In this document: positions 17,611 through 25,177 of the stretch, in pieces
How the letters are laid out: the number at the start of each line of letters is the position of its first letter
How positions within the stretch are numbered: position 1 is the stretch's first letter
DNA from: Deltaproteobacteria bacterium
GTDB lineage: Bacteria; Bdellovibrionota; UBA2394
Reading direction: 5' to 3'
Assembly: GCA_017302715.1 (NCBI GenBank)
Contig: JAFLCD010000002.1
Span: 193,882 to 257,881, forward strand
Length of the DNA stretch: 64,000 nt
Position numbers and translations under genes: made by a program
The notes under the pieces: generated by a model
Databases searched by the model: none
What the model was told of the DNA's origin: nothing
What the model saw: the letters and a program-made list of their open reading frames with translations, nothing else

Positions 17611-18419
17611 GTTTAGAAGCCGCGATTTGGCTCAGTTTGTTTGCGGCTCCACTTGGGTCGCTGCTGATTTTTCGTAGATTAAGTTTTTTTGGTGATGCTC
17701 TTGGGCACTCAAGTTTAGCAGGCGTCGCAGCCGCTTTTTTAATTTTCGGTCCGCATCCACTGTGGCTTTCGGTCGGTGCGTTGATTTCTGTTTTTATGAC
17801 TGTGGGCTTGCTTCATCTTTTAGAAAAACATGCGAAGCTTCCTTCGGATGTCGCGATGACATCAAGTTATTCGGGACTTTTTTCTCTCGGCATTTTGCTC
17901 ATGGCTTTTTCGGCGATGGATTTGGAGCATCTTCTTTTTGGAGACATCAATCGAATTAGTTTAGAAATGCTTTGGTTCATGAGAATCTGGGCGATTGTGA
18001 TGTTGATGATTCTCGCCGCTTTTTGGAAGCCACTTTGGGCTTCGGTGATGGATCCAATTTTTGCGAGAAGCTTAGGATTTAAAACTCAGTGGCTCGATTT
18101 ACTTTTCATCGTTATCACTTCGATTTCTGTGGTGGGAATGATCCAGTCGGTGGGTATAGTCTTGGTTGCAGCTTATTTGGTTTTACCGTCGGCGGCGGCA
18201 CTTCCTTGGGCAAGATCGCTCACTCAACTGATGGCGCGTTCCATAGGATTCGCATTGCTGTCAAGTTTTACAGGAGTTTTCATTTCTTTAAGGTGGCCTC
18301 CGATTCCAACGGGTGCCGCAATAGCATTTACCGCATTTGTTTGCTTGCTCCTCAGTCATTGTCTAAAATGGACTTGGGGAAAAGACTTTGGGAATTTTTC
18401 GAGAAAGAATCGCAATTGA
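17607..18419 (+). CDS. ABC-3 family metal transporter permease (ZnuB-like)
   Basis: A 270-residue multi-span membrane protein with seven to eight hydrophobic helices and the ABC-3 family pattern RRLSFFGDALGHSSLAGVAAAF near the N-terminus and SVGIVLVAAYLVLPSAAAL later. The ATG at 17607 overlaps the ATPase stop as ATGA and is chosen over an upstream frame-extension at 17577. Together with the ATPase it would form an importer for Zn2+, Mn2+ or Fe. The binding protein must be encoded elsewhere. The 3' end overlaps the MreB-like gene by 32 nt. Confidence 0.9.
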   Translation: MSLEAAIWLSLFAAPLGSLLIFRRLSFFGDALGHSSLAGVAAAFLIFGPHPLWLSVGALISVFMTVGLLHLLEKHAKLPSDVAMTSSYSGLFSLGILLMAFSAMDLEHLLFGDINRISLEMLWFMRIWAIVMLMILAAFWKPLWASVMDPIFARSLGFKTQWLDLLFIVITSISVVGMIQSVGIVLVAAYLVLPSAAALPWARSLTQLMARSIGFALLSSFTGVFISLRWPPIPTGAAIAFTAFVCLLLSHCLKWTWGKDFGNFSRKNRN

Positions 18420-19410
18420 TCTTGGCACGGCTTACTCGATAGTCGCGCACGAATCTTCAGCAAAATTTTTACGCATTCCTTCGAATATCGCACTCGATGC
18501 AGCGACTCGCTCGCCCGTTGCTTACGGCGACGATGCAAAAATCATGATGGGTAAAGCGCCTGTTAATCAGTTCGAACTTATTCGGCCTTTGAAAGATGGA
18601 GTAATCTCGAATTTTGAGGCGGCTGGACATTATCTTTCTTATCTCGTTCAGCGCTCGCGAAAGAATCCACTCGCACTTCAATACGATATTTTGGTTTGTG
18701 TTCCATGGGGTGCCACAGCAGTTGAGGTTAAAAGTTATATCGAACGCGTAAAATCTTTTCGCACTTCGATTAAATTAGTGCGCGAACCTTTCGCGGCAGC
18801 TTTGGGGTGTGATCTGGATGTTTTTTCTGCCAATGGATGCACAGTCATCGATATCGGTGGTGGAACGGTAGAAATTTCAACGATCGCGCACGGACATATG
18901 ATTTTTTGCAGTTCGATTCGCGCGGCCGGCAATGCGATGGATCAGATGATCGTTGAAAAAATGCTTCGACAAAAATTATTTGAAGTAGGTGTGAACACTG
19001 CCGAAGAAATCAAAATGAAATACGGATCGGTTTATCCCGAAGACGATGAGGAAGAATTTGAAGTTCGTGGTCTCGATCGCCGAACACACGGACCAGGAAG
19101 AACTCATCTTAGAACTGAAACTTTAAGAGATTTCTTAGAACCTTTGATTTTAGAAATTGAAAATCGTTTGAAGTCTCACTTAAAAGGCTTGCCTCCAGAT
19201 ATTCAGCGTACTGTTTTAAGTCAGGGAATTTATCTTGTAGGGGGCGGCGCACTTTTAAAGGGATGGAAAACTCGCTTTCAGAAAAAACTAGGCGTTCACG
19301 TTACCATTCCCGAAGAGCCTCAATACGCCGTCATCCGCGGAATGCAAAAAATTCTTTCTAAACCGAGATTGTATCGATCGCTTCTCAAGGTTTCTCAAGC
19401 CAATCATTAA
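18388..19410 (+). CDS. MreB-family actin-like protein (paralogue)
   Basis: A 340-residue actin-fold ATPase close in length to MreB (about 345). Phosphate and nucleotide motifs are IAIDLGTAYSIVA near the N-terminus, CTVIDIGGGTVEIS, and IYLVGGGALLKG. The MreB hallmark region EFEVRGLDRRTHGPG is present in modified form. It starts at a TTG inside the permease gene, a 32-nt overlap. It lacks mreC/mreD neighbours, so it is more likely a second MreB-like protein than the main cell-shape MreB. Several substitutions (AYS for the usual ANT) support a paralogue. Confidence 0.82.
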   Translation: MGIFRERIAIDLGTAYSIVAHESSAKFLRIPSNIALDAATRSPVAYGDDAKIMMGKAPVNQFELIRPLKDGVISNFEAAGHYLSYLVQRSRKNPLALQYDILVCVPWGATAVEVKSYIERVKSFRTSIKLVREPFAAALGCDLDVFSANGCTVIDIGGGTVEISTIAHGHMIFCSSIRAAGNAMDQMIVEKMLRQKLFEVGVNTAEEIKMKYGSVYPEDDEEEFEVRGLDRRTHGPGRTHLRTETLRDFLEPLILEIENRLKSHLKGLPPDIQRTVLSQGIYLVGGGALLKGWKTRFQKKLGVHVTIPEEPQYAVIRGMQKILSKPRLYRSLLKVSQANH

Positions 19411-19520
19411 TTTAGTTTCGGACCGGGCCCGGGCCAGGTCTTTCCTTTTTATTTAATCTTTTGATTGATCATCGATCCTTCTTTGGATGAGAATCTTGTT
19501 TATCCTTCAGGAGGTGCGCG

Positions 19521-20153
19521 ATGAAAAAGTTTTTAAGTCTTACTATTTTTATTTTGGGTGTGAGTTTTGCTCTTCAGGCTAAAACATTTGAACTTGATAA
19601 GGCCCATTCGAGCGTTAATTTTAAAATTCGACATTTATTAAGCTCCGTTAACGGCCGATTCAAAGATTTTAAAGGAAGTTTTGAGGTAGATGAGAAAACC
19701 GGTGATCTTATTTCTCTCGAGGGAACGATCGTAGCAGCTTCGATCGATACAGATAATGGAGATCGAGATAAACATTTGCGCTCCGCAGATTTTTTCAACG
19801 CCGATGCCGATGGATTCAAAGAATTAAAATTTGTTTCTGATAAAGTGGCGATAAAAAAAGGAACATCAGGAAAACTTCCAGGTAAAATGACGATTCACGG
19901 TGTTACAAAACCAGTGGTATTTAATGTCGAATTCGCTGGCGAAGCTAAAGATCCCTGGGGAAATGAAAAATCCGCCTTTACGGCAAAAATCGATAAGCTC
20001 AACCGAAAAGATTTTGGACTCAATTGGAATAAAGCTTTAGAGGCTGGCGGTGTTCTCGTCGGTGATGAAGTGGCCATTGAGTTGAACGTCGAAGGAAATT
20101 TGAAAGCGGCTGAGGCTAAAGATGCCAAAGCGCCTTCAACAAAAAAGAAATAA
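19521..20153 (+). CDS. YceI-family periplasmic protein
   Basis: A 210-residue exported protein with a Sec signal (MKKFLSLTIFILGVSFALQAK) and a YceI lipocalin-like domain: FELDKAHSSVNFKIRHLLSSVNGRF and later GKLPGKMTIHGVTKPVVFNVEF. The family binds polyisoprenoid or quinone-like lipids. The Lys/Ala-rich tail (AAEAKDAKAPSTKKK) is unusual. A strong AGGAGG ribosome-binding site stands about 6 nt before the ATG. The first bufferin precursor gene begins 25 bp downstream, so YceI is probably the first gene of the buf operon. Confidence 0.92.
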   Translation: MKKFLSLTIFILGVSFALQAKTFELDKAHSSVNFKIRHLLSSVNGRFKDFKGSFEVDEKTGDLISLEGTIVAASIDTDNGDRDKHLRSADFFNADADGFKELKFVSDKVAIKKGTSGKLPGKMTIHGVTKPVVFNVEFAGEAKDPWGNEKSAFTAKIDKLNRKDFGLNWNKALEAGGVLVGDEVAIELNVEGNLKAAEAKDAKAPSTKKK

Positions 20154-20178
20154 CAACTTCTCTAAAGGAGACTTAGAA

Positions 20179-20433
20179 ATGACTAAAAATAAAAAAATGA
20201 TTTCGGCAGCAGTGCTTGGATTGCTTTCTATTACGACCGCAGGAGTAGCTCACGCTGAAGGTCACGATGCTGGCGCCAAAGTAAAATGCGAAGGCGCGAA
20301 CGGATGCAAAGGAAAAGGTTCTTGCAAAGGTGCAAAAAATGAATGCAAAGGTCACAACGCTTGCAAAGGTCAAGGATGGACCGAGATGTCTAAAGCTGAT
20401 TGTGATAAAGCCCGCGCAGAGCATAAGAAATAA
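20179..20433 (+). CDS. bufA: Bufferin-type Cys-rich precursor peptide 1
   Basis: An 84-residue peptide with a Sec signal (MTKNKKMISAAVLGLLS ... AHAE) and a Cys/Lys/Gly-rich core with cysteines at 37, 43, 49, 56, 62 and 75 (spacing 6-6-7-6-13). The motif CKGHNACKGQGW followed by a single Cys 13 residues after the preceding one is typical of BufA2-like substrates of MNIO enzymes. The ATG at 20179 follows AAAGGAG; a longer frame from 20122 would overlap YceI and bury the signal peptide. Known bufferins have Cys residues converted to thiooxazole-type heterocycles and bind copper in the periplasm. That modification is inferred here. Confidence 0.85.
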   Translation: MTKNKKMISAAVLGLLSITTAGVAHAEGHDAGAKVKCEGANGCKGKGSCKGAKNECKGHNACKGQGWTEMSKADCDKARAEHKK

Positions 20434-20708
20434 TGAGTATGAAATCATCTCATCGTAAAATTGTTTCTGCGGCCGTTGTTGGCTTAGTTTCTTTGAGTTT
20501 TTCAGGAGCTCTTCACGCTGACGACGCAAAGACATCTGAAAAAACCGGTGAATGTCACGGTGTGAACGCTTGCAAAGGCAAGGGCGATTGCGGTGGCAAA
20601 AAGCCAGCTCACTCCTGTGCAGGTCAGAATGCTTGCAAGGGTCAAGGTTGGCTTAAATTAACCGAGAAAGAGTGTAAGGCGAAGAAAGGTAAATTCGTCG
20701 CCGAGTAA
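20433..20708 (+). CDS. bufA: Bufferin-type Cys-rich precursor peptide 2
   Basis: A 91-residue paralogue of the preceding peptide, with a signal sequence ending in ALHAD and cysteines at 41, 47, 53, 62, 68 and 81 (spacing 6-6-9-6-13). CAGQNACKGQGWLKLTEKEC parallels peptide 1 almost residue for residue. The ATG at 20433 overlaps the previous TAA (TAATG), giving tight coupling; an ATG two codons later is also possible. An intrinsic terminator lies about 50 bp downstream, before the modification genes. Tandem precursors point to gene duplication. Confidence 0.85.
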   Translation: MSMKSSHRKIVSAAVVGLVSLSFSGALHADDAKTSEKTGECHGVNACKGKGDCGGKKPAHSCAGQNACKGQGWLKLTEKECKAKKGKFVAE

Positions 20709-20756
20709 TTTTTATTTCAAGAGGTTTTAACCGCAAATTTCTTGTGATTAATGAAG

Positions 20757-20790
20757 AGGGAGTTCCAAAAGAACTCCCTTTTTATTTTTT
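20757..20790 (+). terminator. Intrinsic terminator between bufferin precursors and bufB
   Basis: A perfect 9-bp stem (AGGGAGTTC at 20757-20765 and GAACTCCCT at 20771-20779) with a 5-nt loop is followed by a T-rich run to 20790. It would end most transcripts after the precursor genes and let a minority read into bufB and bufC, which would give precursor in excess over enzyme. Confidence 0.88.
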
Positions 20791-20799
20791 AGCTCTGAT

Positions 20800-21669
20800 G
20801 TGTTAGCTCTAAAAGGCATGAAGGGTTTAGCGGGAATAGGTCTTCGAACCAGCCATTATTCGGAGATTCGAAACGGGAATGCCAGGGTTGATTGGTTTGA
20901 GATCATTTCAGAAAATTATATAGATTCGGGTGGTGCCCCGTTATCGATGATTGAAAAAGTTCGCGAAGATCATCCTATCGCCATGCATGGAGTTTCACTC
21001 AATATCGGAAGCTCCGATAAAGTAGATAAAAATTATCTAAAAAAATTAAAGGAGTTGAAAAATCGAATTTCTCCTTTTGTGATCTCGGATCACCTTTGTT
21101 GGGGTGGCATCGAAGGACGGCATTGGCATGATTTGTTTCCGGTGCCTATGACCGAAGAAGCCGTAAAACATATTTCAAAAAAAATTCGTCAAACGCAGGA
21201 AATTTTAGAATCTCGTATCGCGCTCGAAAATATTTCAACTTATTTGCGCTGGGCTGCAGATGAGCTTAGCGAGACAGAATTTACAAAAGCCATTTTGCAA
21301 GAAGCTGACTGTGATCTTTTGCTTGATGTGAATAATATTTATGTAAACTCGTTTAATCATGACTTGGATGCCTACGATTTTATCTCAAAGATGCCTGCAG
21401 AACGCGTGGTTCAATTTCATTTAGCAGGGCATTCGAATTTAAAAACTTTTTTATTTGATACTCATGATGCCGAAGTCATTTCGCCAGTCTGGGATTTGTT
21501 TCGTCACGCGATTCAGACGATAGGTCCTAGAAAGTTTTTAGTGGAATGGGACGATAAAATTCCAGAATTAAAAGTGGTTGAGGCAGAAGCTTTTAAAGCA
21601 CAAAAAATAATAGATAAAGTTTTAATAGAGCGAAGAAATGAAGACAGCAAAAAAAGAAAAACTGCATAA
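20800..21669 (+). CDS. bufB: MNIO-family (DUF692) bufferin-modifying oxidase BufB
   Basis: A 289-residue TIM-barrel enzyme of the multinuclear non-heme iron oxidase family. Metal-site motifs are in order: FEIISENYI, AMHGVSLNIGS, FVISDHLCW, RHWHDLFPVP, IALENISTY, LLLDVNNIYVNSFNHD, VQFHLAGH and LVEWDDKIPE. In studied systems this enzyme oxidises Cys residues of the precursor peptide with help from a BufC partner. The GTG at 20800 and an ATG at 20818 are both possible starts; neither has a good ribosome-binding site. The 3' end overlaps bufC by 32 nt. Confidence 0.94.
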   Translation: MLALKGMKGLAGIGLRTSHYSEIRNGNARVDWFEIISENYIDSGGAPLSMIEKVREDHPIAMHGVSLNIGSSDKVDKNYLKKLKELKNRISPFVISDHLCWGGIEGRHWHDLFPVPMTEEAVKHISKKIRQTQEILESRIALENISTYLRWAADELSETEFTKAILQEADCDLLLDVNNIYVNSFNHDLDAYDFISKMPAERVVQFHLAGHSNLKTFLFDTHDAEVISPVWDLFRHAIQTIGPRKFLVEWDDKIPELKVVEAEAFKAQKIIDKVLIERRNEDSKKRKTA

Positions 21670-22387
21670 GTTACTTTTAAGTTTTGATCGAGGGATACGG
21701 GATTATCCGCATCGTTTAAGACCTGAGCTTTTTCAAACACCCATGCGTGGAGATTGGGAAGATAGATTCTCCATCTATGGAACGGGTTACAGCGTTCGAA
21801 CGAAAGAAGCGATGGAAGAGATCTTTGAATTTCTTTCGAGCGCAATGAAAGTCAAAGGTTGGAATCAGTGGGGTAGAGCTTACATCGAAAAATATCCTTC
21901 TCGCGTTTATAATCTTTCCAAAATCGGAGAAGATTTTCCGAAATTTTTAAAAAGAAATAAAAAATTAATATGGGCCGAGATGGCCAGGTTCGAGCTGTTG
22001 ATTGCCAAATCTTTTCATGCGTTCAATCGTGGTGAGAAAATTTCGGCAGAACGATTTTCAGAAATCAATGAACGAAGTAAATTTGAATTCGCTTCTTCAA
22101 CTTTTTTATTTGAATCGAAATGGCCGATTGCGAATGCTTGGAAATCTCAGAAAGCAAAGTTGCCTTCGAAGCCGAAAAATGAATTTGCTTTAATTTACAG
22201 AAAATCAGATCAGGTTTTTGTTCGAATTTTAAGCGCCAATGAATTTAAAATCTTGAAATCTTTTAAAGCTAGAAAAAATTTAGCTTCCTCTTTGAAAAAT
22301 TTAGATAAAAATTTCGAACCCTCGCAGTTGAGTGAGTGGTTGCACTTTTGGCTGACTAACGACTTTTTTGCTGATTTCAGCTCTTAG
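21638..22387 (+). CDS. bufC: DUF2063 bufferin partner protein BufC
   Basis: A 249-residue protein with the DUF2063 N-terminal domain (RLRPELFQTPMRGDWEDRFSIYGTGYSVR) and a C-terminal region with LIYRKSDQVFVRILSANEFKIL and a Trp-rich end. In the family it is the precursor-recognition partner of the MNIO oxidase. The gene overlaps the end of bufB by 32 nt, which supports a shared complex. Identification rests on both motif and neighbourhood. Confidence 0.9.
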   Translation: MKTAKKEKLHKLLLSFDRGIRDYPHRLRPELFQTPMRGDWEDRFSIYGTGYSVRTKEAMEEIFEFLSSAMKVKGWNQWGRAYIEKYPSRVYNLSKIGEDFPKFLKRNKKLIWAEMARFELLIAKSFHAFNRGEKISAERFSEINERSKFEFASSTFLFESKWPIANAWKSQKAKLPSKPKNEFALIYRKSDQVFVRILSANEFKILKSFKARKNLASSLKNLDKNFEPSQLSEWLHFWLTNDFFADFSS

Positions 22388-22392
22388 AATGG

Positions 22393-22408
22393 ACTTTAAG
22401 CTTAAAGT
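22393..22408. repeat. 16-bp perfect palindrome downstream of bufC
   Basis: ACTTTAAGCTTAAAGT is a perfect palindrome 6 bp after bufC and 68 bp before the next gene. It may be an operator for the gene at 22476 or a weak transcription end. No T-run follows. Confidence 0.4.
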
Positions 22409-22475
22409 TCGACAGATTGTAATTTGTGAAATATGTGCTATAGAAAGATGTCTTAAATAAAAGGGAGATCCAAAT

Positions 22476-22829
22476 ATGAATTTCAAATCTTTAATTCAAA
22501 AAAGTTCTATATTCGCTGCTGGGTTTTTATCTTTGCAAAGTATGGGCACTGTCTTTGCTGAACAGAATTCGAAGCGATCGCTTCAACCTGGTGAATCAGT
22601 CATCGTTGTTATGCCTGATCGAGACGGACATTTTATAGAAAACTCTTTTAGTTGCGAAGGTTCCAAGGTCCTTACAATGTTCCACTTTTGTGTTGAACGT
22701 GATACCTCGACTCTCTTCAAAGCCATTATCTTTACAGATAAGAGCAGGCAAGATTATGCAGTCCAATCGAATTTAGGTTCTGCAGAATGTAGTTCTCGCG
22801 CTCAAAAATTTAATAACTTAAATCCGTAA
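22476..22829 (+). CDS. Small exported protein of unknown function
   Basis: A 117-residue protein with a Sec signal peptide (MNFKSLIQKSSIFAAGFLSLQSMGTVFAE) and a mature part of about 88 residues carrying three Cys residues (FSCEG, MFHFCVE, SAECSS). No family is recognised. AAGGGAG stands about 8 nt upstream of the ATG. It sits alone between bufC and the flagellin gene, with its own terminator-like hairpin about 90 bp downstream. Confidence 0.72.
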   Translation: MNFKSLIQKSSIFAAGFLSLQSMGTVFAEQNSKRSLQPGESVIVVMPDRDGHFIENSFSCEGSKVLTMFHFCVERDTSTLFKAIIFTDKSRQDYAVQSNLGSAECSSRAQKFNNLNP

Positions 22830-23187
22830 TCTTTTTTCTGGTTAAAAAAGTTTTTCAATTCTCCTTGAATTGACGCTTTTCCATTTTGATTTCGTAATCT
22901 CTTGATCTTGCTCATCTTGAAGAGAGCGCGTATCTGCGCTCTCTATTTATTCTCTTAAAAATTCCGACAGCTAAAGAGTGAGATCGACTCGAAAAATGAA
23001 TGATGCGCTTCGTCAATGGTTGACGCGTTTCAGTGCACGAAGAAAGTGGCCTTTGATTTCAATGACTTCAAGTGGTTGTTATTCAAAAGCTGCTCTGCGT
23101 TAACCAGGGAGTAGAGCGATAGATTTAGAAGTATGGAGTTTATAAATTTTTTGATGCGGATAGTCAGAAAATCGAAAGGGAATGTAT
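22830..23187. other. 358-bp intergenic leader upstream of flagellin
   Basis: This is the only gap over 300 bp. It holds a terminator-like hairpin at 22921-22944 and an inverted repeat CGTCAA-TGG-TTGACG at 23011-23025. A TTGATT hexamer sits at 23053 with TGTTAT 18 bp later, a possible weak sigma-70 site. I found neither a sigma-28 motif (TAAA-N15-GCCGATAA) nor a GG-N10-GC sigma-54 motif. The distance suggests a long regulated 5' leader for the flagellin mRNA. Confidence 0.45.
22921..22956 (+). terminator. Terminator-like hairpin after the gene at 22476
   Basis: AGAGAGCGC (22921-22929) pairs with GCGCTCTCT (22936-22944) across a 6-nt loop. It is followed by a T-rich tract, ATTTATTCTCTT. It would end transcription before the flagellin leader. 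Confidence 0.75.
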
Positions 23188-25062
23188 ATGATTATTAATA
23201 ACGGTATTGCAGGAAGTACTCGAACTCAATTGCAGACAACAGCAAATGCAATTGCGAAATCTTTGAAGAGGCTTTCAACGGGTAAGCGAGTGAATTCTTC
23301 GCAAGACGATCAAGCGGCGTATTCGATTGGGACCAAACTCGAATCGCAAAGTCGAGGTCTTCTGCAAGCGATCGATAATGTGAATCACGCTTTGGGAATG
23401 GTGCAGACAGCAGAAGGTGCCATCGATACGCAAATCAATATCGTAGTTCGCATGCGAGAGATCGCAATCGAAGCAAGCAATGGCATGCTGAGTGTTGCTG
23501 ATCGAACGAATCTCAACAACGAGTTATCCGCACTCTACGCTGAGTTTTCACGCATTACGAATGCCACTGAATTTAATGGAACAAAACTTATCGATGGAAG
23601 TTTTGGAACAAAGACGATTCAGGCAGGTGCCAATTTTGATCAAAATTTAAATTCAGTTTTTATGGCCATCGGGGATTTATCCGCCGGAAAACAATTTGTT
23701 AAAACTATTGGATCGGGAACTTTTCAAGCGGCAGTTACTTCATCTTTGGGGACAACTCCTGATGCGGTGAAGTTGGTCGACGTCAATGGAGACGGAAAAT
23801 TAGACGCTGTGAATGTAGACTCAGGTGACGGGATGGTGAGTGTTGCGCTCGGAAACAAAAATGGAACTTTTCAAGTGCGATCGACGTATGCTGTTGGAAC
23901 AACTCCCGTAGATCTAGCTGTCGGAGATTTTAATGGAGATGGCATTATGGATATTGTGACAGCAGATACCGCTAACACCGTTTCGATTCTTACGGGCAAA
24001 GGAGATGGAACTTTTAACGCTCGAACAACGAAAACGGTCGGTGGAAATGCAACTGGAGTTGCAGTCGGAGATTTTAATGCAGATGGATATCTCGATATCG
24101 TAACGGCGAATGGATCTGCAGCTTCAGCCTCTATTCTTTTAGGAAATGGAGACGGCACTTTTCAGACGGCAACCTCGCTGACCACTGAGAGCAATGCGAA
24201 TAAAATTGTCGTCACTGATTTAAATAACGATAACAAACTGGATATCGTCACGACAGATAACTCGGGAACGATTTCAATTTTTATCGGCGCAGGCACGGGC
24301 TCGTTTGCTTCGCGTGTAACGAAATCGACTGGCACAACGCCGATGGGAATTACGGCAGGAAAATTAAATTCCGATGGCTCTGTAGATTTAGTGGTCACAA
24401 ACTCAGGCACTACGACAGCTTCTGTTTTTATCAATAACAATGATGGAACAGGAGGAATGGCTGCGAAAGTAGATTACACTGTAAAAACAGCTCCTCGAAA
24501 TGTCAGTATCGGAGACATCAATGGCGACGGAATCAATGATTTAGTCGTCAGTAATTTTACGACAGGACAGGTTTCACTTTTAACAGGAACAGGAAGTGGA
24601 ACTTATAATACTCAATCTAATATCACCGCGACTGCGGCGCGTGGACTTGATGTCGGAGATATCGATGGAGACGGTGTTTTAGATATCGTTACGACAAATC
24701 GAACGAGTGGATTGCTGAATGTGAGCGTGGGATATACCAACACTGTGACTGCAGGAACAAGCATTGATGTTTCAAGCCAGACGAATGCGCAATCGCTGTT
24801 GACGATTTTAGATAATACATTGACGAGCTTAAAAGGAGAGCAGGCGAAGCTGACAGGAATTCACTCGCGACTCGATCAAGCGGCTGCGGCGAATTTACTT
24901 TTAAAGGACAGCTATGATTCGGCGAAGTCGGATATCATTGACGCGGATGTCGCAATGGATGCTGCGGAGCTGGTAAAAAATCAAATTCTCGCCCAAGCGC
25001 AGACGGCAGTCTTGGCGCAGGCAAATGTGCAGATGCAGGTCGTACTCGGATTGCTGCGATAG
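23188..25062 (+). CDS. fliC: Flagellin with a seven-bladed FG-GAP beta-propeller insert
   Basis: A 624-residue flagellin. Residues 1 to about 165 form the N-terminal D0/D1 region (INNGIAGSTRTQLQT; LKRLSTGKRVNSSQDDQAAY). The last 95 residues are the C-terminal D1/D0 helices (GIHSRLDQAAAANLL, ending AQANVQMQVVLGLLR). The variable region, about residues 180-520, holds seven FG-GAP/VCBS repeats of 48-51 residues. Each contains a DxNxDGxxD-type loop: DVNGDGKLD, DFNGDGIMD, DFNADGYLD, DLNNDNKLD, KLNSDGSVD, DINGDGIND and DIDGDGVLD. Five or six loops look fit to bind Ca2+. The ATG at 23188 is preferred over one at 23182 because it gives 7-nt spacing from AAAGGG. The propeller would project from the filament surface, possibly for adhesion. 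Confidence 0.95.
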   Translation: MIINNGIAGSTRTQLQTTANAIAKSLKRLSTGKRVNSSQDDQAAYSIGTKLESQSRGLLQAIDNVNHALGMVQTAEGAIDTQINIVVRMREIAIEASNGMLSVADRTNLNNELSALYAEFSRITNATEFNGTKLIDGSFGTKTIQAGANFDQNLNSVFMAIGDLSAGKQFVKTIGSGTFQAAVTSSLGTTPDAVKLVDVNGDGKLDAVNVDSGDGMVSVALGNKNGTFQVRSTYAVGTTPVDLAVGDFNGDGIMDIVTADTANTVSILTGKGDGTFNARTTKTVGGNATGVAVGDFNADGYLDIVTANGSAASASILLGNGDGTFQTATSLTTESNANKIVVTDLNNDNKLDIVTTDNSGTISIFIGAGTGSFASRVTKSTGTTPMGITAGKLNSDGSVDLVVTNSGTTTASVFINNNDGTGGMAAKVDYTVKTAPRNVSIGDINGDGINDLVVSNFTTGQVSLLTGTGSGTYNTQSNITATAARGLDVGDIDGDGVLDIVTTNRTSGLLNVSVGYTNTVTAGTSIDVSSQTNAQSLLTILDNTLTSLKGEQAKLTGIHSRLDQAAAANLLLKDSYDSAKSDIIDADVAMDAAELVKNQILAQAQTAVLAQANVQMQVVLGLLR

Positions 25063-25066
25063 GTTC

Positions 25067-25142
25067 GGGGTCGGGTCGGAAAGGTGCCAGGTCAGCCTGT
25101 CTAAATTATTTGGCTGACCTGGCACCTTTCCGACCCGACCCC
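25067..25142. repeat. Perfect 31-bp inverted repeat after flagellin (REP-like)
   Basis: Left arm 25067-25097 and right arm 25112-25142 are perfect reverse complements, with a 14-nt AT-rich loop. The arms are GC-rich (GGGGTCGGGTCGG ... GCCAGGTCAGCC) in a moderate-GC background. A diverged right arm recurs at 48558-48587 and short pieces at 59781-59798, so this is a dispersed family. The hairpin starts 4 bp after the flagellin stop and may end its transcript or protect its 3' end. Confidence 0.92.
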
Positions 25143-25177
25143 ACTCAAGTTTCTCAATAGAATGTCGATAGAATCTT

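Noticed and set aside
22996-23103. 35-codon ORF in the flagellin leader
   Set aside because: No ribosome-binding site, no signal or domain, and it overlaps an inverted repeat. Treated as non-coding.
22830-23187. Sigma-28 promoter for flagellin
   Set aside because: No match to TAAA-N15-GCCGATAA was found by eye; the best candidates miss several key bases.
23871-24440. Two long antisense frames inside the flagellin insert
   Set aside because: They arise from the repeat codon pattern on the other strand, lack ribosome-binding sites and have no recognisable domain.
23761-24760. Periodic DNA in the flagellin gene as a possible CRISPR or tandem repeat array
   Set aside because: The period of about 144-153 bp matches codons of FG-GAP blades; DNA identity between units is low and the frame is open throughout.
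25067-25142. Insertion sequence ends
   Set aside because: The inverted arms enclose only 14 nt and no transposase is near, so this is a hairpin repeat and not an IS.
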